From positions 1 to 29,688 of the forward strand of contig DBKH01000029.1 of the NCBI GenBank assembly GCA_002297815.1: a stretch of DNA of 29,688 nucleotides, written 5' to 3'. Source of the stretch: Bacteroidales bacterium UBA755 (lineage in GTDB: Bacteria > Bacteroidota > Bacteroidia > Bacteroidales > UBA932). The notes beneath the pieces were generated by a model. It made no database searches. It was not told the DNA's origin and worked only from the letters and a program-made list of their open reading frames with translations. Below, in pieces: positions 7,738 to 16,087 of the stretch (positions within the stretch are counted from its first letter, which is position 1; each line of letters opens with the position of its first letter). The translations under genes and the position numbers were made by a program.

Positions 7738-8769
7738 CTACCTTGAGACACGTCCAGAGCCGTTGCCGTTCATCAATGTCTCTACCTCTTTGGTGGTCAC
7801 ACGGTTGTAGTCGCCCTCGATGGTGTGCTTGAGACATGAGGCGGCCACAGCGAAGTCAAGCGCCTTCTGATCATCTTTGTAGTTGAGAAGGCCGTAAATC
7901 AGGCCACCTCCGAATGAGTCTCCGCCTCCGACTCGGTCAACAATGTCTGTGATGTCGTAGCGTTTCGATGCGTATAGGTTCTTGCCGTTATATAGGACGG
8001 CTCCCCATGTGTTATGGTCTGCGTTGATGGATCCCCGGAGGGTAATCGCCACTTTGGATGCCTTGGGGAATCTTTCCATAAGCGACTTTGCGACAAACTC
8101 GAATTTGGCTGTGTCAATCACTCCAGCCTCTGCGTTGAATCCTTCCGGTTTGATTCCGAAGACCATTTCTGCATCTTCTTCGTTACCGATGATGACATCG
8201 CATCCTGCCACGAGGGCGGGCATGATCTCCGAGGCAGTCTTGCCATATTTCCAAAGATTCTTTCTGTAGTTGAGGTCGCAGGAAACTTTCACACCGTGCC
8301 TATTAGCCGCATGGATGGCCTCAAGGCAGACATCTGCGCAACTCTGGCTGATTGCTGGAGTTATCCCGGTCCAGTGGAACCAGTCCGCTTTTTCGAACAC
8401 CTTGTCCCAGTCAATCATCCCAGTTTTGATCTCCGAGATTGAGGAGTGTGTGCGGTCGTAAATCACCTTGCTTGGACGAGAAACGGCTCCTTTCTCAATG
8501 TAGTAAATCCCGACTCTGTTTCCGCTTTCAATGCAGAACTCCACCCCGACACCCAATCCACGAAGTTCAGCCAGACATGCTTTGGCGATGTCGTTGCCTG
8601 GAAGCGCGGTCACAAACTGTGCGTCCTGCCCATAGTTGGCTAGCGAAACTGCCACGTTTGCCTCTCCGCCACCGAAGGTTGCTTCAAATTCGTGTGCCTG
8701 TGAGAATCTTAGATGTCCCGGTGTTGCGAGACGGAGCATTATCTCTCCGAATGTGATGATTCTTGCCAT
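7738..8769 (-). CDS. kdgK: 2-keto-3-deoxygluconate kinase (PfkB family)
   Basis: 343 residues of the PfkB/ribokinase fold. The N-terminal block GEIMLRLATPG and the GGGEANVAVSLA segment are typical of KDG kinases. The C-terminal anion-hole and catalytic motif reads DRVGGGDSFGGG, with the base Asp at about residue 284. It phosphorylates 2-keto-3-deoxygluconate to KDPG, which the next gene's product cleaves. A short hydrophilic tail rich in Gly, Asn and Ser ends the protein. It is the first gene of the operon, with a promoter-like box about 100 nt upstream. The substrate could be another ketose (fructokinase-like members are close), but the aldolase partner supports KDG. Confidence 0.9.
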   Translation of the reverse strand: MARIITFGEIMLRLATPGHLRFSQAHEFEATFGGGEANVAVSLANYGQDAQFVTALPGNDIAKACLAELRGLGVGVEFCIESGNRVGIYYIEKGAVSRPSKVIYDRTHSSISEIKTGMIDWDKVFEKADWFHWTGITPAISQSCADVCLEAIHAANRHGVKVSCDLNYRKNLWKYGKTASEIMPALVAGCDVIIGNEEDAEMVFGIKPEGFNAEAGVIDTAKFEFVAKSLMERFPKASKVAITLRGSINADHNTWGAVLYNGKNLYASKRYDITDIVDRVGGGDSFGGGLIYGLLNYKDDQKALDFAVAASCLKHTIEGDYNRVTTKEVETLMNGNGSGRVSR

Positions 8770-8821
8770 TGTGGGTAATTTATTGATTGTTAATGTTTAA
8801 TGCGTCCGTTCCTTCAACTGC

Positions 8822-8844
8822 GATTTCGCGTGGAGGGCGAAATC
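8822..8844 (-). promoter_or_regulatory. Dyad in the leader of the kdgK operon
   Basis: GATTTCGC (8822-8829) and GCGAAATC (8837-8844) form a perfect 8-bp inverted repeat with a 7-nt spacer, between the candidate start point and the kdgK ATG. It could be an operator or a leader hairpin. The regulator is unknown. Confidence 0.35.
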
Positions 8845-8872
8845 TAGTAGCCGTTTTGGCGCTCACCAAGAA

Positions 8873-8880
8873 CAAAATTA
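8873..8880 (-). promoter_or_regulatory. Candidate -7 box of the kdgK-eda operon
   Basis: Minus-strand TAATTTTG fits TAnnTTTG about 100 nt before the kdgK start. There is no TTTG at the right distance upstream, so support is partial. Confidence 0.4.
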
Positions 8881-8957
8881 GAAAATATCCTTTAATAATC
8901 CTCCAGCCTAAACGGAATAATTTGAAGCGCGATGTATAATTGCTTGATAAGTAATAA

Positions 8958-9005
8958 AATAAACGATTGCCTTCAGTGATTTCAAACCGAAGACAATCGT
9001 TTATT
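8958..9005 (-). terminator. Hairpin terminator after rubrerythrin
   Basis: Arms 8958-8974 and 8989-9005 pair over 17 bp with one C-A mismatch around a 14-nt loop. It starts 31 nt after the rubrerythrin stop on the minus strand and separates that gene from the kdgK operon. It has the same 48-nt size as the hairpin at 6680-6727, and the two share AATA, TTG, CTT, AACC, AAGA and TTTATT blocks at the same offsets. Confidence 0.7.
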
Positions 9006-9036
9006 ATTCTGAATGTCAGAGGGTTAATCTACACCG

Positions 9037-9591
9037 TTACTTGCCGAAGTAGCGGGTAAGAAGGCCGTAGAAGCCGGCTCCGTGACGGGCCTCGTCCTTA
9101 GCCATCTCGTGTACGGTGTCGTGGATGGCATCGTAGCCGAGCTGCTTGGCTCTTGTGGCGATGGCTAGCTTGCCCTCGCAGGCACCGGCTTCTGCCTGGT
9201 AACGTTTCTCAAGGTTGGTCTTTGTGTCCCAAACAACATCTCCGAGAAGCTCCGCGAACTTGGCTGCGTGCTCGGCCTCCTCGAAAGCGTACCTCTTGAA
9301 GGCCTCTGCAATCTCAGGATAGCCCTCACGCTCGGCTTGGCGGCTCATGGCAAGGTACATTCCGACTTCTGAGCACTCACCATTGAAATGATCCCTCAAG
9401 CCTTGAAGCACTTCCTTGTCCTCTACCTGTCCGTCACCGATGTGGTGCTCGCAGGCCCACTGTGGCTTGCCACCGTCATCCTTGATCTCAACGAACTTGC
9501 TCGCAGGGGCGTGGCACTGAGGACACTCTGCAGGAGGGTTTTCGCCTTCGTAAACATAACCGCAAACCAAACATCTAAATTTCTTTTTCAT
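9037..9591 (-). CDS. rbr: Reverse rubrerythrin (rubredoxin domain first)
   Basis: 184 residues. An N-terminal rubredoxin-like iron site, with C7-x2-C10 and C23-x2-C26, precedes a four-helix diiron domain. That domain has iron-ligand motifs E-x-x-H in EEAEHAAKF and again in KDEARHGAGF. In classic rubrerythrin the rubredoxin part comes last, so this is the reverse type. Such proteins reduce hydrogen peroxide to water in the cytosol of anaerobes, taking electrons from NAD(P)H through small redox partners. The gene stands alone, with its own strong promoter and terminator. Confidence 0.93.
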   Translation of the reverse strand: MKKKFRCLVCGYVYEGENPPAECPQCHAPASKFVEIKDDGGKPQWACEHHIGDGQVEDKEVLQGLRDHFNGECSEVGMYLAMSRQAEREGYPEIAEAFKRYAFEEAEHAAKFAELLGDVVWDTKTNLEKRYQAEAGACEGKLAIATRAKQLGYDAIHDTVHEMAKDEARHGAGFYGLLTRYFGK

Positions 9592-9647
9592 AACTGAATC
9601 ATTTATAAGTCAAACAAAATGAAATGAACAAACGTCATTTCGTGTCG

Positions 9648-9678
9648 CAAAGTTAATGCCAATATTTGAATTTACAAA
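9648..9678 (-). promoter_or_regulatory. Rubrerythrin promoter
   Basis: On the minus strand TTTG (9678-9675), a 19-nt gap and TAACTTTG (9655-9648) match the Bacteroidetes consensus fully. The start point would be near 9641, giving a leader of about 50 nt before the ATG at 9591. Confidence 0.7.
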
Positions 9679-9731
9679 ATAGAATTATTCAAAATTAGAA
9701 ATATTTTCAAAATAGTTGAAAATATCTTTCT

Positions 9732-9752
9732 TTGTGCCTGATTTTGGCACAA
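9732..9752. promoter_or_regulatory. Dyad TTGTGCC-N7-GGCACAA
   Basis: A perfect 7-bp inverted repeat with a 7-nt centre lies between the two divergent genes. It is just upstream of the plus-strand box TATCTTTG (9761-9768) and about 55 nt upstream of the rubrerythrin promoter. The shape fits a dimeric regulator site. It does not end a gene, so a terminator role is unlikely. Confidence 0.4.
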
Positions 9753-9760
9753 GCTCAGGT

Positions 9761-9768
9761 TATCTTTG
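9761..9768 (+). promoter_or_regulatory. Candidate -7 box for addB
   Basis: TATCTTTG fits TAnnTTTG; a second match, TATATTTG, follows at 9779-9786. The leader would be about 125-145 nt. No TTTG lies at the exact 19-21 nt gap for either. Confidence 0.4.
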
Positions 9769-9919
9769 CCACAAGAAATATATTTGCTATATTCGTTAGA
9801 AAGAATCTTACGTCTGGCTGCAAGGGGCAGAAAAGATCTGCAAAGGTATGATGTCTCATTGAATAGGTCTGGACAAAGTATTGTAGGAGAACTATGTGTG
9901 AGTATAAACTATAACCGAG

Positions 9920-12769
9920 ATGACACCATTCCTTAAACAAGTGGCGGATCATTATATGGCGCGGGGCGGGATTTCTGACCTGTGCTTCATCTTCCCTAAC
10001 AGGCGAAGCCAGGTCTTCTTCACGAAGTACCTCGGTGAGGCCGTGAAAGAGGACGGAACCCCGATTGTGGCACCGAAGATGCTGACGATCAACGATTTCT
10101 TTTTCCGGATTTCGGGTAATAAGCCAGCGGACAGGGTGAACCTGCTGCTGGATTTATATGAATGCTATAAGAATCTCAATCCTAAGCACGAGACTTTGGA
10201 CGAGTTCATCTTCTGGGGGGACGTGATTCTGGGAGATTTCGATGATGTGGACAAGTACCTTGTCGATCCGGTGAGGCTGTTCGCCAACGTGACTGAATTC
10301 AAGGAAATTCAGGATTCATATTCATACCTCACTGAGAATCAGAGAAGGGCGATTGAGAGCTTCATCAGCCATTTTAGTAGCGAGGGGAGGTTGACTGTGA
10401 ATCTGAACTCGGACAATCCGAATGTGAAGGAACGCTTTCTGCAAATCTGGAATATTCTTCTGCCGCTTTATAACAACTTCCGGGAAAGGCTTGCCGGCAA
10501 AGGGCTTGCCTATGAGGGGATGGTTTACCGCGGTCTCGCAGCGCGACTCGACTTGGAATCAGCGGTGGATGTACTGAACGCTGCTTTCGGGGAGGTGAAT
10601 GAATATGTCTTCGTCGGTCTTAACGCTCTGAACGAGTGCGAGAAAAAGGTCATGAGGCGGATGCGTGACGCTGGAATCGCGGAGTTCTGTTGGGACTATT
10701 CAAGTGAGATGGTCAGGAATCCTCTAAATAAGTCTTCATTCTTTATGTCGCGCAACGTAAAGGAGTTCCCTCAAGCATTCGAGATGGATTTGGAAGGACT
10801 TAAAACTCCTGAGATCGAGGTGATTAGCGTTCCGTCATCGGTCGGCCAGACAAAACTGATTCCGTCTGTGGTCAAGGACGAGAGGTGCGCGGTCGTGCTT
10901 CCGGATGAGTCCTTGCTGATTCCTGTGCTGAACTCGATTCCGGAAGAGATCAAGGACATCAATGTCACGATGGGCTATCCTATGAAGAATAGCGCGTTCT
11001 TCGATTTCATGACCTTGGTCTCAGCGATGCAGATGCACCTCAGGCAGAAGGACGGAAAATGGTACTACTACCACAATCAGGTTTGGTCGTTGTTCTCCTC
11101 AAGTATATTCAGGAGAGTGACTCAGGGAGATGATGCGGTGAGAGCCAGAGTCAAGGAGATCAAGGACGGGATGAAGTACTACATTCCGCAGGAGGATCTC
11201 TCCGGCATTCCGATCTTCGATCTGTTGTTCAAGCCGGCTGTGACTGATCCTAAGGTGGCGTCCAAGGAGCAGACGTCAGCATTTGCTGACTACCAGAAAG
11301 CATTGATTAAAGGACTCGCGCCAAAATTGGCATCGGATTCGGCCATGGCCATAGAGCTGGAGTTCGCAAAGGCAACATATAACGCGATATGTCAATTACA
11401 AGCCGCTGGACTCGAAGTCCTCCCGATGACTTATGTAAGGCTTCTCGACCAGCTTCTCGGCCCGGTGTCCATTCCGTTCAACGGAGAACCCCTGAAAGGA
11501 CTTCAGATCATGGGGCCTCTGGAAACCAGAGCTTTGGACTTCAGACAGATTATGATCCTGTCATGCAACGAGGGGATGTTCCCGAGACGAAGCGTCAGCT
11601 CGTCGTTCATTCCTCCGGAACTGCGCAAAGGCTTCGGACTGCCAACTTACGAGTTTCAGGACGCAGTTTGGGCGTACTACTTTTACCGTCTGATCCAGAG
11701 GGCGGAGAAGGTGACGCTGGTCTATGATTCCAGGACAGAAGGCATGAAGAGCGGTGAGGAGAGCCGCTACATCAAGCAGCTTGAGTATCATTTCAATGTG
11801 CCGATCAAACGCAGCTTCGTAAAGGCGAACGCATCAGGGGATTTCTCTCCAAAAGAGATAACTAAAACTGAGGAGGATATCAAGACCATAAGGCAGGCTA
11901 GGCTCTCGGCCTCCGCGCTGAAGAATTATCTAGACTGCCCTGCTAAGTTCTATTATGCAACAGTCAAGAAACTTCGCAAGCAGAACGAAGTCTCCGAGGA
12001 CCTGGACGCTGGAATGTTGGGCGATGTCTATCATGGTACGATGCAGAAACTTTACTCGGAGTCGATGGCCGGAGGAAAAAGGGTGACCGATGAATATCTC
12101 ACCGGACTTCTGCGCAAACGCTCGGTGATAAAGGGGATGGTGCGGAGCTTAATCCTTGAACAGCTTCATTCCCTGGAGGTTACGGGGCGGGATCTGGTCG
12201 TGGAAGATGTGATTGTGGAATATGTCATCAAGACTCTGAAAAGGGATCAGGAACTTTTGAAATCGTCTGGCTATGACGGGTTTGAGATTTTGGGGCTTGA
12301 GAGACCGTTTCTCCACGACATCGATGGATTTCATTTTATCGGCTATGTGGACAGGATGGACAGCCTGCGGCCAGGGGAGATAAGGATAGTGGACTACAAG
12401 ACCGGCAAGGTCGAGGACAAGGATGTGAACATCACTGATGCTAATGCTGAGGAGGTTGTCGAGGCTCTGTTCGGGCCAAGCAATGAGGGGCGTCCGAAGA
12501 TTGCCTTCCAGCTTTACCTCTACGATGTGTTCTGTCGTGAATCAAAGGATTGCAAGGGGCAAAGGATGGTCAATGTTATCTATCCTCCTGCGAACTTATT
12601 TATAGAGCCAATCAAGGAAGTGCCTGTCAGTGAGGAGTTCATGAGGCTCACCGAGGAAAAGCTCCACGGCCTCCTCTCGGAGATCGCCTCCGTTGACGTG
12701 CCGTTCAGGCGTACCACCGAGGAGAAGACCTGTTCTTACTGTGATTTTAGAATGATTTGCGGAAGATAA
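9920..12769 (+). CDS. addB: AddB-like PD-(D/E)XK nuclease subunit
   Basis: 949 residues. The C-terminal nuclease reads GYVDRMDSL then IRIVDYKTGK, with D825 and K827 as the D-x-K pair. Four cysteines, C673 (LDCPAKF) and C938-x2-C941-x5-C947 at the very end, match the iron-sulfur cluster that locks the AddB nuclease domain. The N-terminal part has the worn-down helicase shape of AddB (LCFIFPNRRSQVFF at the start) and I see no intact Walker A. AddB pairs with AddA to resect double-strand breaks and load RecA. The AddA-type gene follows after 45 nt, which supports the call. Length is somewhat below that of Firmicutes AddB (about 1150) but usual for Bacteroidetes homologs, commonly named PD-(D/E)XK nuclease family protein. 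Confidence 0.85.
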   Translation: MTPFLKQVADHYMARGGISDLCFIFPNRRSQVFFTKYLGEAVKEDGTPIVAPKMLTINDFFFRISGNKPADRVNLLLDLYECYKNLNPKHETLDEFIFWGDVILGDFDDVDKYLVDPVRLFANVTEFKEIQDSYSYLTENQRRAIESFISHFSSEGRLTVNLNSDNPNVKERFLQIWNILLPLYNNFRERLAGKGLAYEGMVYRGLAARLDLESAVDVLNAAFGEVNEYVFVGLNALNECEKKVMRRMRDAGIAEFCWDYSSEMVRNPLNKSSFFMSRNVKEFPQAFEMDLEGLKTPEIEVISVPSSVGQTKLIPSVVKDERCAVVLPDESLLIPVLNSIPEEIKDINVTMGYPMKNSAFFDFMTLVSAMQMHLRQKDGKWYYYHNQVWSLFSSSIFRRVTQGDDAVRARVKEIKDGMKYYIPQEDLSGIPIFDLLFKPAVTDPKVASKEQTSAFADYQKALIKGLAPKLASDSAMAIELEFAKATYNAICQLQAAGLEVLPMTYVRLLDQLLGPVSIPFNGEPLKGLQIMGPLETRALDFRQIMILSCNEGMFPRRSVSSSFIPPELRKGFGLPTYEFQDAVWAYYFYRLIQRAEKVTLVYDSRTEGMKSGEESRYIKQLEYHFNVPIKRSFVKANASGDFSPKEITKTEEDIKTIRQARLSASALKNYLDCPAKFYYATVKKLRKQNEVSEDLDAGMLGDVYHGTMQKLYSESMAGGKRVTDEYLTGLLRKRSVIKGMVRSLILEQLHSLEVTGRDLVVEDVIVEYVIKTLKRDQELLKSSGYDGFEILGLERPFLHDIDGFHFIGYVDRMDSLRPGEIRIVDYKTGKVEDKDVNITDANAEEVVEALFGPSNEGRPKIAFQLYLYDVFCRESKDCKGQRMVNVIYPPANLFIEPIKEVPVSEEFMRLTEEKLHGLLSEIASVDVPFRRTTEEKTCSYCDFRMICGR

Positions 12770-12814
12770 TCATGGTGAGGAAGACAATGAAGATGAATAT
12801 AAAAACGGGTGGGA

Positions 12815-15800
12815 ATGATTAGGATAATGAAAGCATCGGCTGGGTCGGGGAAGACATTCAATCTGGCCAAAACATACATAAGACTCCTGCTGACGGACGA
12901 GGAGAAATATTCCTACAGGCATATTCTTGCGGTGACATTCACCAACAAGGCAACGGACGAGATGAAAAGCCGAATCTTGAAGGAACTGCATCTGCTTGCG
13001 AAATCACCTAAGGAATCGCCTTATTTCGAAGAACTTGTCGCTGCGTTTGAGTCCGAAAATGGGCTTCGCAAAAGAGCTGAGACTGTGCTCTGCGACATTC
13101 TGCATGACTACGGTGCGTTTGCCGTCAGCACTATAGACCGCTTCTTCCAGCAGACTCTCAAGGCCTTCTCAAGGGAGATCGGACAGTTCGCAACCTATCA
13201 AGTGGAACTGGATCGAGAGTCTCTTGTCTCAGAGAGCGTTGACCGGGTGCTGGATTCTCTCTCCGATGACAACAAGGACCTTCTTCAATGGCTGACACAG
13301 AGCGTGATGGACGATTTGGAGAAAGGTAAGCGCTACAATCTGGAGAACAACCTTAAGACAGTCGCGATGACTCTAAAGTCCGATGAGCACAGGGCAGCTA
13401 TCGAGGAATATGGCATTGACGAGGAGAAGGAATATTCAAAAGAAAATTTGACGAGGATGAAGAAGGCACTCTCCGGAGTGATGACTTCGTTCGTGAAGGA
13501 GGTGAGGGAGGCCGCCAAGGCTTTTGTCAGTGCGGCAGGGGAGGAAGGTCTGGCTAACGAAGATTTCTCGCGGAAGTGCTTCAATTCGCTCTATGTTTGC
13601 GCTGCGTCGGATCCTAAGGATGAGCTAGCGTACCCGTCTGCGAGCATATTCAAAAATTGTGAAGATTTCAGCAAATGGTTCCGGAAGGCTGATTTGAAGA
13701 GGTATGCACCCTTGGAGGGACGGTTGATGCCGCTGCTTCAGAAGTATTGCGGTATTTTTACGGAAAAGTACAAGATCTATTCTACTGCTTTCAAAATTTC
13801 TAAGATTTTGAATGAATTGGGGATTGCGGGAGATCTTGACCGTGAGTTCCGGGCGTTGATGAAGGAAAAGAATGTGTTGAGTCTGGACGATTCCAATGTG
13901 ATTTTGAGGAACATCATTGACGGCACGGACGCTCCGTTCATCTACGAGAAGCTGGGAGTGCGCTTCGAGCATTTCCTATTGGACGAGTTCCAGGACACCT
14001 CGCGGATTCAGTGGGACAATTTCCGCCCGCTGATTGAAAACAGTGTGGCACAGGGGAAAGAGAATCTTCTTGTCGGAGACGTGAAGCAAAGCATCTACCG
14101 TTGGCGAGGCTCCGACTGGCGGATGATGGCGAACGAGGTCCAAGGGGAATTTTCAGAATGCGAAGTGGAAACCCTTGACTGCAACTACCGAAGTCTCAGG
14201 AATATAGTTGAGTTCAACAACGGTTTCTTTGAATATGCCTCCTCGGTTCTTGATGTCATGGCGGGTGATGAGTCTGGCTTCAAGGTCCGTGGCATCTATT
14301 CGGATGCGGGGCAGTTTGTGAAGTCCAAGAGTCCATCCGACGGGAGTGTCGATGTCGTCTTCTGCGACAAGGATGATGAGCTACAGGCGATTCTGGATGC
14401 GGTGAGCAAGGTTCATGATGCGGGAGCGAGGTACGGTGAGATTACTGTTCTGGTTAGGAGTAATAAACACGGATCGGATGTGGCTATGTTCTTGATGGAT
14501 AAAGGAGTAAGCGTTATCTCGGATGATTCGCTCCATTTGAAATCCTCTGCGGTGGCCCGTCAGGTCGTGTCGCTTTTGTCCTCAGTCGGGAATGAGGATG
14601 ACACAATTGGTTCTTTCCTTGCTAGGGAGCTGGACATCAATGTCGCAGAATTGTCGTGCCGCTCTCTTCTAGACCTCTGTGAGCAACTTTTGCGCATTCT
14701 CAAAGATAGGGATCCGGAGCTGTTCGAGTCTGAGACTCAGTATGTACAGGCGTTGATGGATTTTGTCCAGGACTATGTCTCGGTCAATGGGAACGCCATT
14801 GATGGCTTTCTTAAGTCTTGGCAGGAAGCTGATCCTAAAATCAGTTCGCCTTCCGATCCGGAATCGGTTAGGGTTATGACAATTCATAAGTCCAAGGGCC
14901 TTGAGTTCCAGCATGTTGTCTTTCCATTTGCTGAGGAGATTGGACTTTTTCGCAGCGAGAAGCACTGGACAAGGCCTTCTGTGGAAGGGACCGAACTTGA
15001 GGGAATCGCTGACGGGGTTTATAATGTGTTGTTAAGCAAGCCTTCGAAGGAAGATTCTTTGTTCCAAGTGGGGAGTCAGAAGGAGTTGCAGTTTCAGTTC
15101 GTGGACAACATCAACACGTTCTATGTGGCTTTGACAAGGCCTGTCAAGGGATTGACTGTCATCGCTTCTAATCCTCCTGAGAAGATTACCGCTGCTATTG
15201 TGCCTGCCGCTTCGAAGGTCGCTGAGCTTGCTCATCCGGTCGTTTCGGCAGGCTCAACGACCGAAAAAACGAATTCGGCTCATCCGGTCGCTGAGCTTGT
15301 AGTTCGGCTGAGCTCACCAACCATCGAAGCGACGGTCCCTCCGTGCGACTTCACAGACTTCTCACAGATCCTCTATGCTTATCTGTACGGCTATGGAGAA
15401 GCCTTAGGATATGCTAAGGACGAGTCAGAAAATCGGATGGTTTTCTCAAAAGGAGACATCTACAACTACTCCTCAAAAGAACGAAAATCCGATGGAATCT
15501 CCGAGCTGATGCCGGGCTATCCGTCCTTCCCTTTGAATCCGTCCGAAGAGGATGAAAGTGCAGATGTGCGAGAGCGTGGTAGGCTGAAATTCAGTGCTGA
15601 CTCCATAGAATTCTTCAGCGATGAAGCCAGAAATGATGCCCGGCTCAACGGCACTGTACTTCACGGAATACTTTCCGAGGTGGTTTCCTTGTCCGATTTG
15701 CCTAGCGCAGTACGTCATGCCTTTGTTGCCGGTGAGATTGATGCTGGACAGGAGGGGGACTACTTGAATATTCTTACGCAAAGAATCTCAGCTCACCCAG

Positions 15801-16048
15801 ATTGGTTCCCGGTGGATAGCGCTGAAGTTTTGAATGAGACAGGACTGATTGACACTGACGGTGAATCCTATCGTCCGGACAGGGTCTTGATTAAGGATGG
15901 AAAAGTGACGATCATTGACTACAAGTTCGGAGAGAAAAACCACCGTTACCACCGTCAAGTCGCGCGCTATGCTGACATTTATCATAGGATGGGATATTCA
16001 GAGATTTCACCTATAATATGGTATGTACTTACCGATGAGGTGGAATAA
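12815..16048 (+). CDS. addA: AddA-like UvrD-type helicase/nuclease
   Basis: 1077 residues. It carries the SF1 helicase motifs in order: Walker A KASAGSGKT (7-14), VTFTNKATDEM, Walker B DEFQDTS (from 390), GDVKQSIYRWRG, CNYRS, MTIHKSKGLEF and FYVALTRP (from 769). A RecB-type nuclease domain follows (GTVLHG about 947, DRVLI, then VTIIDYKFG with D1035 and K1037). With the preceding AddB-like protein it should form the break-resecting complex. Between motif VI and the nuclease, residues about 802-840 come from a palindromic DNA repeat that also occurs in ftsK. The ATG at 12815 is preferred to the GTG at 12809 because MIRIMKASAGSGKT is the common start of this family. Confidence 0.9.
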   Translation: MIRIMKASAGSGKTFNLAKTYIRLLLTDEEKYSYRHILAVTFTNKATDEMKSRILKELHLLAKSPKESPYFEELVAAFESENGLRKRAETVLCDILHDYGAFAVSTIDRFFQQTLKAFSREIGQFATYQVELDRESLVSESVDRVLDSLSDDNKDLLQWLTQSVMDDLEKGKRYNLENNLKTVAMTLKSDEHRAAIEEYGIDEEKEYSKENLTRMKKALSGVMTSFVKEVREAAKAFVSAAGEEGLANEDFSRKCFNSLYVCAASDPKDELAYPSASIFKNCEDFSKWFRKADLKRYAPLEGRLMPLLQKYCGIFTEKYKIYSTAFKISKILNELGIAGDLDREFRALMKEKNVLSLDDSNVILRNIIDGTDAPFIYEKLGVRFEHFLLDEFQDTSRIQWDNFRPLIENSVAQGKENLLVGDVKQSIYRWRGSDWRMMANEVQGEFSECEVETLDCNYRSLRNIVEFNNGFFEYASSVLDVMAGDESGFKVRGIYSDAGQFVKSKSPSDGSVDVVFCDKDDELQAILDAVSKVHDAGARYGEITVLVRSNKHGSDVAMFLMDKGVSVISDDSLHLKSSAVARQVVSLLSSVGNEDDTIGSFLARELDINVAELSCRSLLDLCEQLLRILKDRDPELFESETQYVQALMDFVQDYVSVNGNAIDGFLKSWQEADPKISSPSDPESVRVMTIHKSKGLEFQHVVFPFAEEIGLFRSEKHWTRPSVEGTELEGIADGVYNVLLSKPSKEDSLFQVGSQKELQFQFVDNINTFYVALTRPVKGLTVIASNPPEKITAAIVPAASKVAELAHPVVSAGSTTEKTNSAHPVAELVVRLSSPTIEATVPPCDFTDFSQILYAYLYGYGEALGYAKDESENRMVFSKGDIYNYSSKERKSDGISELMPGYPSFPLNPSEEDESADVRERGRLKFSADSIEFFSDEARNDARLNGTVLHGILSEVVSLSDLPSAVRHAFVAGEIDAGQEGDYLNILTQRISAHPDWFPVDSAEVLNETGLIDTDGESYRPDRVLIKDGKVTIIDYKFGEKNHRYHRQVARYADIYHRMGYSEISPIIWYVLTDEVE
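15217..15333. repeat. Palindromic repeat cluster inside addA
   Basis: The units are related to TGAGC(C/T)TG(T/C)CGAA. They comprise a half unit GGTCGCTGAGCTTG (15217-15230), a unit in inverted orientation with GGTCGTT/AACGACC arms (15238-15262), a second half unit (15286-15300), an inverted unit ending TCACCAACC (15303-15322), and TCGAAGCGAC (15324-15333). The last is the missing end of the second half unit, so one unit seems inserted in another. A 13-nt direct repeat, GCTCATCCGGTCG, recurs 48 nt apart, which keeps the frame. Everything is translated as part of the helicase-nuclease linker. Confidence 0.8.
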
Positions 16049-16054
16049 TTTTCG

Positions 16055-16062
16055 TATATTTG
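16055..16062 (+). promoter_or_regulatory. Candidate promoter box for the DUF4290-ftsK-lolA genes
   Basis: TATATTTG lies 25 nt before the ATG at 16088 and just after the addA stop. No TTTG lies at the ideal distance. A second transcript start inside a longer operon is plausible. Confidence 0.45.
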
Positions 16063-16087
16063 CCTTTTGACACAAAATGAAATTATT

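Larger units (their letters stand above)
9592..9919. other. 328-bp divergent intergenic region (rubrerythrin / addB)
   Basis: It holds the rubrerythrin promoter (9648-9678, minus), TAnnTTTG boxes for the plus strand (9761-9768 and 9779-9786), a perfect dyad at 9732-9752, and a further minus-strand box, TACCTTTG, at 9841-9848. A 65-codon minus frame runs into the addB start and is not believable. I see no RNA gene. Confidence 0.5.

Noticed and set aside
9755..9952. 65-codon minus-strand frame in the rubrerythrin/addB gap
   Set aside because: It overlaps the start of addB and the divergent control region, and shows no motif.
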